Shown: piece by piece, positions 8,391 through 15,620 of the stretch
Layout: each line of letters starts with the position of its first letter
Numbering within the stretch: position 1 is the stretch's first letter
Assembly (NCBI GenBank): GCA_038230595.1
Contig: JBBRMY010000024.1
Coordinates: 1 to 23,961 of the forward strand
Origin: JBBRMY01 sp038230595
Lineage (GTDB): Bacteria; Bacteroidota; Ignavibacteria; Tepidaquicellales; Tepidaquicellaceae
Direction: 5' to 3'
Length of the DNA: 23,961 nucleotides
The notes under the pieces: generated by a model
Told to the model about the DNA's origin: nothing
Database searches by the model: none
What the model saw: only the letters and a program-made list of their open reading frames with translations
Translations under genes and position numbers: made by a program

Positions 8391-9329
8391 ATGCTGGATT
8401 TTGAAAAGCCCATAATAGAGATGGAGCAGAAGATTGAAGAGCTTAGAAAAATGTCAGACAAGCTCGATATCTCAAATGAAATTAATAAGCTTGAACTCCG
8501 CTTAAAGGATGAGAGAAAAAAGATCTTCAGTGAGCTTACTCCGTGGCAGATAGTTCAGCTTGCACGCCATCCGGAAAGACCCTATGCACTTGATTACATT
8601 TATCTGATGACTGATAACTTTATTGAGCTTCATGGTGATCGATATTTTGGTGATGATAAGGCAGTAGTAGGAGGCTTTGCAGAGTTAGGTGATCAGACGG
8701 TAATGATAATCGGTCAGCAAAAAGGAAGAGATACAAAATCCAATATATATAGGAATTTTGGAATGCCGAATCCGGAAGGATACAGAAAAGCTTTAAGACT
8801 TATGAAGCTTGCAGAAAAATTTAATAAGCCGGTTATTACTCTTATTGATACTCCTGGAGCTTTTCCGGGAATTGAAGCTGAAGAAAGAGGACAGGCAGAA
8901 GCTATTGCAAGAAATATATTTGAAATGGCATCACTCGAAGTTCCTGTAATTGTAGTGATCATAGGTGAAGGAGCTTCAGGCGGCGCGCTTGGCATGGGAG
9001 TAGGGGACAGAATACTAATGCTTCAGTATTGCTGGTACTCAGTTATTGCTCCTGAATCGTGCTCACAGATATTATGGAGAAGCTGGGATTATAAAGAACA
9101 GGCTGCTGAATCCCTGAAACTTACTGCACAGGATATGCTTAGACTTAAGATCATTGATAGAATTATTGAAGAGCCTGAAGGTGGCGCACATAGAAGCCAC
9201 GAAGTAGCAGCAAGTTTTTTAAAAGAAGCATTAATGGAAGAGCTTGAAGTAGTTTCAAAAATAAAAAAAGAAAAATTCCTTGAGAACCGAGCTAAGAAAT
9301 TCGGTGAAATGGGTTTTTATAAAGATTAG
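8391..9329 (+). CDS. accA: Acetyl-CoA carboxylase carboxyltransferase subunit alpha
   Basis: 312 residues, the usual AccA length. With AccD it transfers the carboxyl group from biotin (AccB) to acetyl-CoA, the first committed step of fatty acid synthesis, in the cytoplasm. The N-terminal helical region (LDFEKPIIEMEQKIEELR, characteristic of AccA) leads into TPWQIVQLARHPERPY, then the crotonase-like core with DTPGAFPG, EERGQAEAIARN, the oxyanion-hole GEGASGGALG, and APESCSQILW. accD, accB and accC are not in the window. It sits 18 bases after the glycosyltransferase gene and 55 bases before murA, so the three may share a transcript. Confidence 0.97.
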   Translation: MLDFEKPIIEMEQKIEELRKMSDKLDISNEINKLELRLKDERKKIFSELTPWQIVQLARHPERPYALDYIYLMTDNFIELHGDRYFGDDKAVVGGFAELGDQTVMIIGQQKGRDTKSNIYRNFGMPNPEGYRKALRLMKLAEKFNKPVITLIDTPGAFPGIEAEERGQAEAIARNIFEMASLEVPVIVVIIGEGASGGALGMGVGDRILMLQYCWYSVIAPESCSQILWRSWDYKEQAAESLKLTAQDMLRLKIIDRIIEEPEGGAHRSHEVAASFLKEALMEELEVVSKIKKEKFLENRAKKFGEMGFYKD

Positions 9330-9384
9330 AACTTTCACACTTCAACCGCTCCGCAAAAAAATTGTAAATTCTCAAACATAACCA

Positions 9385-10707
9385 TTGGATCATAACGACA
9401 ACGTAAAATTTCTTATACAGGGCGGTAAGCCGCTCAATGGAAATGTAAAAGTAAGTGGTGCAAAAAATTCAGCAACAAAATTGCTGATAGCTTCTTTGCT
9501 TTCATCTGAACCAACATCGCTTTATAACTCACCGAATAAGATATTGGATCTGAAAGTAACAGGTGAATTATGTGAAAGCGTTGGAAGTAAAATAAAGATA
9601 GAGGGTGACAGACTTGATATACATACAGAAAAAATTTCAAGCGTAAAGCTTTCACAAAAGCTTGGTAATATGACCCGCACTGCTATTTTACTGGCAGGAC
9701 CAATGCTGCACAGATGCGGAAAAGCAGAAATACCTATTCCAAGAGGCGGAGATAAAATTGGAGAGCGTCCGGTTAATTTTCACATTGAAGGGCTTAAAAT
9801 GCTAGGCGCGAATGTTGAGACAACTAAAGATTATTTTATTTTAAAAGCAGATGGACTTAAAGGTGCTAACATAGACCTGAATTATCCTTCAGTAGGAGCA
9901 ACAGAGAATATTATTATTGCTGCCACTTTGGCTAAAGGAAGAACCAAGATCCATAATGCCGCTGTTGAGCCGGAAATTATAGATCTTATAAAATTTCTTC
10001 AAAAGATGGGAGCTATAATCGAGCTTAATACTGACCGTCAAATAACAATTGAAGGCGTTGATAAGCTCTATGGTACGCAGCATTATGTTATTCCGGATCG
10101 CAATCAGGCTGCATCATTTGCATGTGCAGGGATAGCCTCTAAAGGTGATATATTTATTGAGAATGCTATTCAGGATGACTTAATTACTTTTCTGAATACG
10201 GTAAGAAGAATGAATGGAAAGTATGAAGTTAAGAATAATGGAATTAGATTTTATTATGACGGACCTCTAAAGCCGCTGGCTATTCAAACAAACGTCCATC
10301 CTGGTTTTATGACAGATTGGCAGCAGCCTTTTGTTATAATGATGACTCAGGCAAATGGAATTTCGATATTACACGAAACGGTTTACGAAGATAGATTTGG
10401 ATATGTTGAGGAGTTAAAAAAAATGGGAGCAGAAGTTGAGCTTTATGATCAATGTCTTGGTTCTCTGAAGTGCAGATTTATGCATAACAATTATTTTCAC
10501 AGTGCGATTATAAAAGGACCAACTCCTCTGAGAGGTGCTGAAATAAATGTACCTGACCTTAGAGCAGGATTCTCATACCTTATTGCAGGAATAATTGCAA
10601 AAGGTGAGACTCTAATTAAAGGCGGTATTTATATAGACAGAGGTTACGAAGATATAGATCAGAAATTCCGGGATTTGGGAGCAGATATAAAAAGGATAAC
10701 AGGATAA
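9385..10707 (+). CDS. murA: UDP-N-acetylglucosamine 1-carboxyvinyltransferase with Asp in place of the catalytic Cys
   Basis: 440 residues, a full-length EPSP-synthase-fold enzyme. It transfers enolpyruvyl from PEP to UDP-GlcNAc, the first committed step of peptidoglycan precursor synthesis. Evidence: SGAKNSA near the N-terminus (Lys equivalent to E. coli K22), GGDKIGERPVNFHIEGL at about 121-137, GFMTDWQQP, and the C-terminal DLRAGFSYLIAG and HIDRGYE-like YIDRGYEDI. The residue aligned with E. coli Cys115 is D123 (GGDKIG versus GGCTIG), as in the Cys-to-Asp MurA proteins of Mycobacterium and Chlamydia. These are insensitive to fosfomycin because the Cys alkylation target is lost. The TTG start is forced by an in-frame TAA six bases upstream. 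Only one copy is visible here. Confidence 0.96.
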   Translation: MDHNDNVKFLIQGGKPLNGNVKVSGAKNSATKLLIASLLSSEPTSLYNSPNKILDLKVTGELCESVGSKIKIEGDRLDIHTEKISSVKLSQKLGNMTRTAILLAGPMLHRCGKAEIPIPRGGDKIGERPVNFHIEGLKMLGANVETTKDYFILKADGLKGANIDLNYPSVGATENIIIAATLAKGRTKIHNAAVEPEIIDLIKFLQKMGAIIELNTDRQITIEGVDKLYGTQHYVIPDRNQAASFACAGIASKGDIFIENAIQDDLITFLNTVRRMNGKYEVKNNGIRFYYDGPLKPLAIQTNVHPGFMTDWQQPFVIMMTQANGISILHETVYEDRFGYVEELKKMGAEVELYDQCLGSLKCRFMHNNYFHSAIIKGPTPLRGAEINVPDLRAGFSYLIAGIIAKGETLIKGGIYIDRGYEDIDQKFRDLGADIKRITG

Positions 10708-10847
10708 ATTTTGCAAGGGTTCACTTGCTGCAATATTTTGTTGATAAAGAAAAATAGTAAAGAATTTTTAGTATTATATTATTTTAATGCAGAAGTTTTC
10801 TGATTCAATACTTTATCTTTCTAATTTATATATATTCCTGAGCATAA

Positions 10848-11660
10848 ATGAACCGGGTTTTACCTTTAGTAAGTAAAATTACAATTTTCCCAATAAAATC
10901 TCTTGATGGTGTTTCGTTGCAAAAAGCAATGATATCCGCTGGCGGCTGCCTTGTTCATGACAGAGAGTATGCGATCTTCAATAAGCTCGGAAAATTTGTA
11001 AATGGAAAATCAACACCTCTTGTTCACTCACTCCGTTCTGAATTTGATCTTGATAACAACATTGTTGCGTTCCGCAGGAATGAAGAAACTGTTTGGAAAA
11101 AATTTGACCTCCTGAATGAAAATAATAAGATTGCTTCCTACCTTTCAGATCATTTTAAGATCCCAGTTACCTTTTTACAAAACAGCACAGGTCGTTTTCT
11201 CGATATACCTGATATAAGCGGTATAACTGTTCTTTCAACTGCAAGTCTTGATGTAGTTTCAAATTGGTTCGATGATTTGTCCGTAGAAGAATCACGAAAG
11301 CGATTCAGGGCAACAATTGAACTTGAAGGAGTTGAAGCTTTTTGGGAAGACCATCTTTTTACATCAGACGGAAAAAGTATTGAGTTTTTAATTGGAGATG
11401 TGACTGTATTTGGGATAAGTCCGCGCGCCAGATGTGTAGTCCCTACCAGAAATACAATTAGCGGTGAAGTAACTAAAGCATTCCCGAAAACTTTTGCGAA
11501 ACAGCGTGCAGCAGCTCTTCCCGAATTTTCACTTCTTGAAGAATATGGACATAATTATTATCTCTCCGTTGATTGCTACATTCCGGATTCGGAAACTGGA
11601 AAATACATAAATACAGGTGATGCTGTTAAAATTATTGGTGAAAAAGAATCCCCGTTCTGA
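10848..11660 (+). CDS. MOSC domain protein with N-terminal beta-barrel (mARC/YcbX-like)
   Basis: 270 residues. The N-terminal MOSC_N beta-barrel (about 1-90) shows the family opening ITIFPIKSLDGVSLQKA and a DREYAIFN segment. The C-terminal MOSC domain carries the conserved Cys motif R195-C196 followed by VVPTRN, the position that ligates molybdenum in mARC/YcbX proteins. Family members bind a sulfurated molybdenum cofactor and reduce N-hydroxylated compounds, with an electron donor that can be fused or separate. No ferredoxin-like fusion domain is present here, so a separate donor would be needed. It stands 140 bases after murA with its own ATG and A/T-rich leader. Substrate is unknown. Confidence 0.85.
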   Translation: MNRVLPLVSKITIFPIKSLDGVSLQKAMISAGGCLVHDREYAIFNKLGKFVNGKSTPLVHSLRSEFDLDNNIVAFRRNEETVWKKFDLLNENNKIASYLSDHFKIPVTFLQNSTGRFLDIPDISGITVLSTASLDVVSNWFDDLSVEESRKRFRATIELEGVEAFWEDHLFTSDGKSIEFLIGDVTVFGISPRARCVVPTRNTISGEVTKAFPKTFAKQRAAALPEFSLLEEYGHNYYLSVDCYIPDSETGKYINTGDAVKIIGEKESPF

Positions 11661-11721
11661 TATTGTTTACATATTCTTTCCAAAAGTAAAAATGATTTAT
11701 TAATAAATTCTAATATTCTAA

Positions 11722-12162
11722 ATGAAAAACGAACAGCTTTCTACGATCCTCGGACATAATCATTATGTGATCAATAAGAATCTTGAAGGGATCACTCAAA
11801 AAGAAAGTATGATTTGCACTTCTGCCGGTGAAAATAAGATCAACTGGTTATTGGGTCATATTGTGGCTTCGAGAGATACGCTTCTCGATCAGCTTGGGAT
11901 CGATCCGGCTATGAATGATGAAACTTATTCAATATATGAAAGGACAACAGAAAAATTTAATAACGATAATGCTTCTGATATCTCCACATTATTATCATTG
12001 TACAATTCAAGTCAGAAAAATATTATAAAAGCTCTGGAATCTTACGAAGTAAAAGATGCTAACGATCTGAATCAGCTATGTGCCATGATATTCCATGAGA
12101 CCTATCATGCAGGGCAGCTGGGAATGAAGAGAAGATTAATAGGAAAAGAAGTTCTCAAATAG
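11722..12162 (+). CDS. DinB-like four-helix metal-binding protein
   Basis: 146 residues, mainly helical, with the DinB/YfiT His triad: H46 in NWLLGHIV and H125 and H129 in HETYHAGQLG near the C-terminus. The spacing is as expected for the up-down-up-down four-helix bundle that binds one divalent metal. Family members include thiol-dependent transferases (bacillithiol and mycothiol S-transferases) and many proteins without assigned roles. Despite the family name, DNA damage involvement is not implied. It lies 61 bases after the MOSC gene on the same strand and converges with the SDR gene. The specific thiol or substrate cannot be predicted. Confidence 0.8.
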   Translation: MKNEQLSTILGHNHYVINKNLEGITQKESMICTSAGENKINWLLGHIVASRDTLLDQLGIDPAMNDETYSIYERTTEKFNNDNASDISTLLSLYNSSQKNIIKALESYEVKDANDLNQLCAMIFHETYHAGQLGMKRRLIGKEVLK

Positions 12163-12236
12163 CTGGACTTTAAATCCTTTTCAAGTATCGTTGAGTGTGC
12201 AACGGATAGATTTGGGTTACCTACTATAAATAAACA

Positions 12237-12950
12237 CTACTTCTTTACAGGATTGGAAGGTCTAACTTCAATCTCTGTAACCATTGCCCTTGATGGCAGT
12301 TTAACAGCTGCTACAACCATATCTGCAATATCCTCCGCCTCTAGTATTACAGTAGAAGAAGGACTTTTTTTCTTTCCCTTCTCAGTAAAGAAATTTGTAT
12401 CAACAGAACCCGGGCATACAGTTATGATCCTGATATTATCTATTCTTACTTCAAGAAGAAGAGAAGCAGCGAATCCCATTACTGCATGTTTCGTTGCAGT
12501 ATAAATTGATGCACTTGCAAATCCATTTTTTCCTCCTATAGATGAAACATTCACTATGTCGCCCTGCTGTCTTTTTAACATAGTTTTAAGAGCATATCTT
12601 GTGCACAGATATAATCCACGAACATTTACTGCAAACATATCATCAAAATCCTTTGTCTTGGAATCAGCTAAATTCGCAAATCTTGCAAACCCTGCATTAT
12701 TAACTAGCACATCAACTTTACCAAACTTTTTTTCAACAAAAGTAAAAAGTTTTTTTATGTCCGCTTCTTTTGCAACATCGGTTTTAAAAAAAATATAATT
12801 CTTATCCGGATTTTTTCCCTTAGCAGTCCTGGAGGCATCAATTACAATAAAGCCTTCATTCAAAAATTTAAAAACGCATGCTTTTCCTATACCGCTTGAA
12901 CCGCCGGTGATCACGCATACTTTTTCCTGAATTTCTTTTTTCTTCATCAT
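12237..12950 (-). CDS. Short-chain dehydrogenase/reductase (classical SDR)
   Basis: 237 residues, a classical SDR length. The nucleotide-binding TGGSSGIG is at 15-22, the structural NNAG at 84-87, catalytic N109, S137, Y150 and K154 (YTATK), and CPGSVDT after the active site. An Asp-Ala-Ser-Arg run follows the second beta strand (DASRT, 38-42), which could accommodate NADP(H) through Arg41. The substrate is not predictable, but YdfG/FabG-like oxidoreductases are the nearest guess. It is divergent in direction from its neighbours. It lies on the same strand as, and downstream of, the tRNA-Arg, but a terminator between them argues for a separate promoter. Start is ATG with a second Met as alternative. 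Confidence 0.9.
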   Translation of the reverse strand: MMKKKEIQEKVCVITGGSSGIGKACVFKFLNEGFIVIDASRTAKGKNPDKNYIFFKTDVAKEADIKKLFTFVEKKFGKVDVLVNNAGFARFANLADSKTKDFDDMFAVNVRGLYLCTRYALKTMLKRQQGDIVNVSSIGGKNGFASASIYTATKHAVMGFAASLLLEVRIDNIRIITVCPGSVDTNFFTEKGKKKSPSSTVILEAEDIADMVVAAVKLPSRAMVTEIEVRPSNPVKK

Positions 12951-12974
12951 ATCTTTATTCCAATAATTTAGTTT

Positions 12975-13016
12975 AATAAAAAACCCCGGACTTTCAAAAG
13001 AAAATATCCGAGGTTT
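12975..13016 (-). terminator. Intrinsic terminator of the tRNA-Arg transcript
   Basis: Read on the minus strand, a 10-base-pair stem (13016-13007 with 12990-12981, one G-U wobble) encloses a 16-base loop. It is followed by a T-rich run (TTTTTTATTAAAC including the stem end). It begins 12 bases after the tRNA 3' end and ends about 25 bases before the SDR start, so it should insulate the SDR gene from tRNA transcription. Confidence 0.75.
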
Positions 13017-13027
13017 GATCTTTGTCG

Positions 13028-13101
13028 TGCGCCCGATTGGAATCGAACCAATAACCTACAGCTTAGAAGGCTGTTGCTCTATCCGATTGAGCTACGGGCA
13101 C
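13028..13101 (-). tRNA. tRNA-Arg (anticodon UCU)
   Basis: The minus strand folds as a 74-base cloverleaf. The acceptor arm is GTGCCCG paired with CGGGCGC (one T-G pair), the D stem GCTC/GAGC, the anticodon stem ACAGC/GCTGT with loop CTTCTAA (anticodon TCT), and the T arm ATTGG/CCAAT with TTCGATT. The discriminator base is A. The CCA end is not encoded (the next bases are CGA), so it must be added enzymatically. It decodes AGA, the dominant Arg codon expected in an AT-rich genome. A terminator follows immediately. Confidence 0.97.
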
Positions 13102-13433
13102 ATTTTATAATGTAATTAACAAAGTAGTCATAATTTGAATTTTTTTCAATTGCATTCTTAAACCTTTTCTAATTGCACTAAATTAATGGTTAATATTAAA
13201 TTTTATTACGCAGGAACTTTTGGAATTCCTTCGTGTTTAAAACTAGACACAATCAGTAAAAGAACCGAAAATAAGATTTAACCATAGTCATTTCACTATC
13301 ATTGTAAGATTTTAAACTACTCTTTTCTTCTGCCAGAAAATTACAATTAGTTCTAAAACGGGCTATAAAATGCACAAAATCAGTTCGGCACGCTTTATGA
13401 TAATAGTATTTGTAAATCACAAAATTAAAAACC

Positions 13434-13532
13434 ATGTTTAAACCATTTTTACGTATTTCTACATCAGCTTACGAAGTAGCATTCTCTTTACTGTTCGCAT
13501 TGCTGTATGTTGTATTAGTTTTCACATTCTAA
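13434..13532 (+). CDS. Possible 32-residue single-span membrane peptide
   Basis: ATG-to-TAA frame of 32 codons. The first ~14 residues are polar with two basic positions (K3, R7). They are followed by a continuous hydrophobic helix (VAFSLLFALLYVVLVFTF) that runs to the C-terminus, a classic small membrane-protein layout with a positive-inside start. An A-rich leader (AAAATTAAAAACC) directly precedes the ATG, like the leaders of neighbouring genes. The sequence is not recognised as any named family, and a short hydrophobic frame can arise by chance in T-rich DNA. Isolated between the tRNA and the hairpin pair, it has no operon partner. Confidence 0.4.
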   Translation: MFKPFLRISTSAYEVAFSLLFALLYVVLVFTF

Positions 13533-13611
13533 TAAAAAACTTATAAGCTCGTATATTTTATCAGTAATCTCTACTGTACATTATATATCAGATCAATTTA
13601 TCTTGCAAAAC

Positions 13612-13690
13612 TAAGCAGCGCTGGATCTGCTTATGAGCAGGAACCACAAAATGTTTAGTATGTGAAAAAGAAGCAGCGTTGGATCTGCTT
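13612..13690 (+). repeat. Two-copy 20-base repeat forming twin hairpins with near-identical loops
   Basis: The 20 bases at 13613-13632 recur at 13671-13690 with one C/T change, 58 bases apart. Each copy folds as a hairpin: the core GCAG/CTGC stem holds an 8-base loop CGYTGGAT. In copy 1 the stem is 7 base pairs (TAAGCAG/CTGCTTA); in copy 2 it is extended to 12 base pairs and becomes a terminator. The shared loop with different outer stems suggests an RNA-level signal rather than a DNA duplication alone. A short transcript ending near 13700 would carry both. Confidence 0.6.
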
Positions 13691-13700
13691 CTTTTTTGCA
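13665..13700 (+). terminator. Strong intrinsic terminator (second twin hairpin)
   Basis: A perfect 12-base-pair stem (AAAAAGAAGCAG at 13665-13676 with CTGCTTCTTTTT at 13685-13696) and an 8-base loop, with the T run extending to 13697. No recognised gene lies immediately upstream on this strand apart from the possible peptide at 13434-13532, so it probably ends either that message or a small RNA. Confidence 0.75.
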
Positions 13701-13896
13701 TATGACCAAACTCCTTTCAGTTTCTTTTATATCTTAAAAAAATCAATTTAATTTTTATTTTCGTCTCTTCCCCTAATGCTTTTATTGGAAAGCCCTTTAT
13801 ATAAATGAATTAATCTATTTATCCCCATTCTATTGCCTCTCATTTTAAACATATTTACCCTCTGAATTTCATTTTACTCAAATATATTTTTTTCTA

Positions 13897-13935
13897 TTAT
13901 CTTTAAATCATTCAATTAGTAGAATTTAAAGATAA
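13897..13935. repeat. AT-rich 12-base-pair inverted repeat upstream of the acetyltransferase gene
   Basis: TTATCTTTAAAT at 13897-13908 is the exact reverse complement of ATTTAAAGATAA at 13924-13935, with a 15-base spacer. Neither side has the T run expected of a terminator, and it lies 55 bases before the acetyltransferase start. An operator or leader hairpin is possible, but AT composition makes chance pairing easier. Confidence 0.4.
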
Positions 13936-13989
13936 TGCTTTAACTGGGTTCGTGTGACCTGTTTATAGAAATATATAGATTATTGCTGT

Positions 13990-14541
13990 ATGACTGAAAA
14001 AGAAAAAATGATCTCCGGACAGTTGTATAACTCAATGGATAAGGAGTTAGCAAATGAAAAGATACGTGCCCGACTTCTTATCAGAAGAATAAATAATACT
14101 AAAGAAGATAATAAAGAAAAAAGATTCCGTCTGCTAAAAAAATTAATTCCGGATTCAGGTAAGAACTTTAATCTTGTCTTTCCGTTTTTCTGTGATTATG
14201 GGTATAATATAATTATTGGCGATGATGTCTTCATAAATTTTAATTGCATCATCCTTGATATAGTGAATGTAAGTATTGGGAACAGAACTCTTATCGGTCC
14301 AAATGTTCAGATATATTCTGCAACTCATCCTATGGATGCAAAAACCAGAGCTGCAGGTCTTGAATTTGGAAAGCCCATTACTATCGGGGAAGATGTCTGG
14401 ATCGGAGGCAGCGCAGTTATTTGCCCTGGCATTACGATCGGTAAAAGAACTGTTATTGGTGCAGGCAGCGTTGTTACCAGAGATATTCCTTCTGATTGTT
14501 TTGCTGCAGGAAATCCATGCAGAGTTATAAATTCTATATAA
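13990..14541 (+). CDS. Sugar O-acetyltransferase, maltose acetyltransferase (Maa/LacA) type
   Basis: 183 residues, the normal length. The N-terminal Mac domain shows EKMISGQLYNSMDKEL. The rest is a left-handed parallel beta-helix of hexapeptide repeats (IIIGDDVFINFN, VSIGNRTLIGPNV, ITIGEDVWIGGSAVICPGITIGKRTVIGAGSVVT) closed by AGNPCRVI. The catalytic His sits in SATHPMD, followed by the usual substrate-loop region. It would acetylate a 6-hydroxyl or comparable hydroxyl of a mono- or disaccharide with acetyl-CoA in the cytoplasm. The true acceptor of this family is rarely certain. It follows the long intergenic region and appears to begin a small + strand gene run. Confidence 0.9.
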   Translation: MTEKEKMISGQLYNSMDKELANEKIRARLLIRRINNTKEDNKEKRFRLLKKLIPDSGKNFNLVFPFFCDYGYNIIIGDDVFINFNCIILDIVNVSIGNRTLIGPNVQIYSATHPMDAKTRAAGLEFGKPITIGEDVWIGGSAVICPGITIGKRTVIGAGSVVTRDIPSDCFAAGNPCRVINSI

Positions 14542-14581
14542 ATTATTTATAAATTTTTTTAATTAAATTTAAGCCCGCATT

Positions 14582-15127
14582 ATGAAAGTCCTGAAAGTAA
14601 TTCTCATGGTGATTGCAAGCATAGTAGCATTAGTCCTTATACTTGCGCTTATTGCAAAAAATGAAATAGTAGTTGCTAGAAGTGTAACTATCAATAAGCC
14701 GAAAGCAGAAGTATTTAATTATGTTAAGCAGATTAAAAACGAAGTTAAGTATAACATCTGGCCTATGAAAGATCCAAACCTGAAAGTTACTTATACAGGT
14801 TCTGCAGACGGTACTCCGGGATTTACTTCTAAATGGGATAGTCCTATGAAAGAAGTTGGTTCAGGCGAGCATGAGATAAAAAAAGTTACTGAAGGTGAAA
14901 GAGTAGATACTGAAGTCCGATTCTTCAAACCGTTTGAAGGAAAAGGAGATTCATATATGACAACTGAATCTGTTGGAGATAACCAGACTAAAGTTACATG
15001 GGGATTCTATGAGAAAATGAGTTATCCTATGAATGTAATGCTTATGTTTATGAATATGTCTGATATGCTTGGTAAAGATATGGATATAAGCCTTGGCAAT
15101 ATGAAAAACCTTATAGAGAAGCAATAA
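14582..15127 (+). CDS. SRPBCC-superfamily (polyketide cyclase/START-like) protein with N-terminal membrane helix
   Basis: 181 residues. A single hydrophobic helix (about 4-25) precedes a soluble helix-grip domain that begins VVARSVTINKPKAEVFNYVKQIKN, the standard SRPBCC first strand and helix. It ends in a long helix with MSDMLGKDMDISLGNMKNLIE. The cavity fold binds hydrophobic ligands, but the family is too broad to assign one. The anchor suggests a membrane-attached domain, or a cleaved signal. It is 40 bases after the acetyltransferase and 12 bases before the DUF1801 gene, so likely in one operon with the next two genes. SRPBCC and DUF1801 proteins are common neighbours in Bacteroidota. 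Confidence 0.82.
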   Translation: MKVLKVILMVIASIVALVLILALIAKNEIVVARSVTINKPKAEVFNYVKQIKNEVKYNIWPMKDPNLKVTYTGSADGTPGFTSKWDSPMKEVGSGEHEIKKVTEGERVDTEVRFFKPFEGKGDSYMTTESVGDNQTKVTWGFYEKMSYPMNVMLMFMNMSDMLGKDMDISLGNMKNLIEKQ

Positions 15128-15139
15128 ATTTGATAAGCT

Positions 15140-15619
15140 ATGAGCTTAAAAGATACAAAAGAGCTGCTTAAATTCTTAAAGTCGTTTCCTGATGAGAAGA
15201 GGGAAATGGCTTTATGGTTACGGGAGTTTGTCTGGAAGCTTTATCCGAAAACGAATGAGCTTATATATGATAATTATAATGCTCTTGCTATAGGATGGTC
15301 ATTAACGGAAAGGCTGGGTCATGCAGTCTGCTCAATTGCAATAGGAAGAGGCAGCTACAATATTCACTTTGGTTTTTACTGGGGTTCGCAGATCTCAGAT
15401 CCCGAAAAGCTCCTTTTAGGAAAAGGAAGTCAATACAGATATATACTGGTAAAAAGTAAAACCGAATTCCCAAAGACATATATAAAAAAACTTGTAAAAG
15501 ATGCATATTTAAACTCAATTGCAAAAGTAAAAGATAAAAATGAAATTAAGCACGGGGTGACAATTGTCAGATGCATAACAGCTAAGAAAAGACCCGTTGC
15601 GAAAAGGCTAAGAAGTTAA
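15140..15619 (+). CDS. DUF1801-family protein
   Basis: 159 residues with the DUF1801 layout: an N-terminal helix (LLKFLKSFPDEKREMALWLREFV), then YDNYNALAIGW, a beta section with HFGFYWG, and the diagnostic SDPEKLLLGKGSQYRYI, followed by a helix and a basic C-terminus (KKRPVAKRLRS). The family has a small alpha/beta fold related to frataxin/YdhG-like proteins and no established activity. It sits between the SRPBCC gene and the methyltransferase gene; the latter starts one base after its stop, so translation is probably coupled. No catalytic residues can be named. Confidence 0.75.
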   Translation: MSLKDTKELLKFLKSFPDEKREMALWLREFVWKLYPKTNELIYDNYNALAIGWSLTERLGHAVCSIAIGRGSYNIHFGFYWGSQISDPEKLLLGKGSQYRYILVKSKTEFPKTYIKKLVKDAYLNSIAKVKDKNEIKHGVTIVRCITAKKRPVAKRLRS

Positions 15620-15620
15620 T

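Larger units (their letters stand above)
13102..13989. other. Long intergenic stretch, about 890 bases
   Basis: No conserved protein-coding gene is recognised here. The region holds a possible 32-codon membrane peptide (13434-13532), two hairpins with near-identical loops (13612-13633 and 13665-13697, the second ending in a T run) and a 12-base-pair AT-rich inverted repeat (13897-13935). A 60-codon minus-strand frame at 13253-13435 has no family resemblance and atypical composition. The stretch 13700-13890 is very T-rich on the + strand and shows nothing else that I can support. Confidence 0.6.

Noticed and set aside
10713..10728. GCAAG/CTTGC hairpin after murA as a terminator
   Set aside because: Five base pairs and only a weak, interrupted T tract downstream; too weak to call.
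12186..12208. Hairpin TATCGTTG/CAACGGATA between the convergent DinB-like and SDR genes
   Set aside because: Eight pairs with a bulged G, but no T run on either strand; it may aid termination but cannot be called.
13028..13101. tRNA-Arg as an integration site for the cassette
   Set aside because: The tRNA is more than 4 kb from the cassette, its 3' end faces the opposite direction, and I saw no duplicated tRNA end near 17.3 or 22.7 kb.
13253..13435. 60-codon minus-strand frame
   Set aside because: No family resemblance, Tyr/Phe/Lys-rich composition typical of random AT-rich frames, and its start codon is antisense to the start of the candidate peptide.
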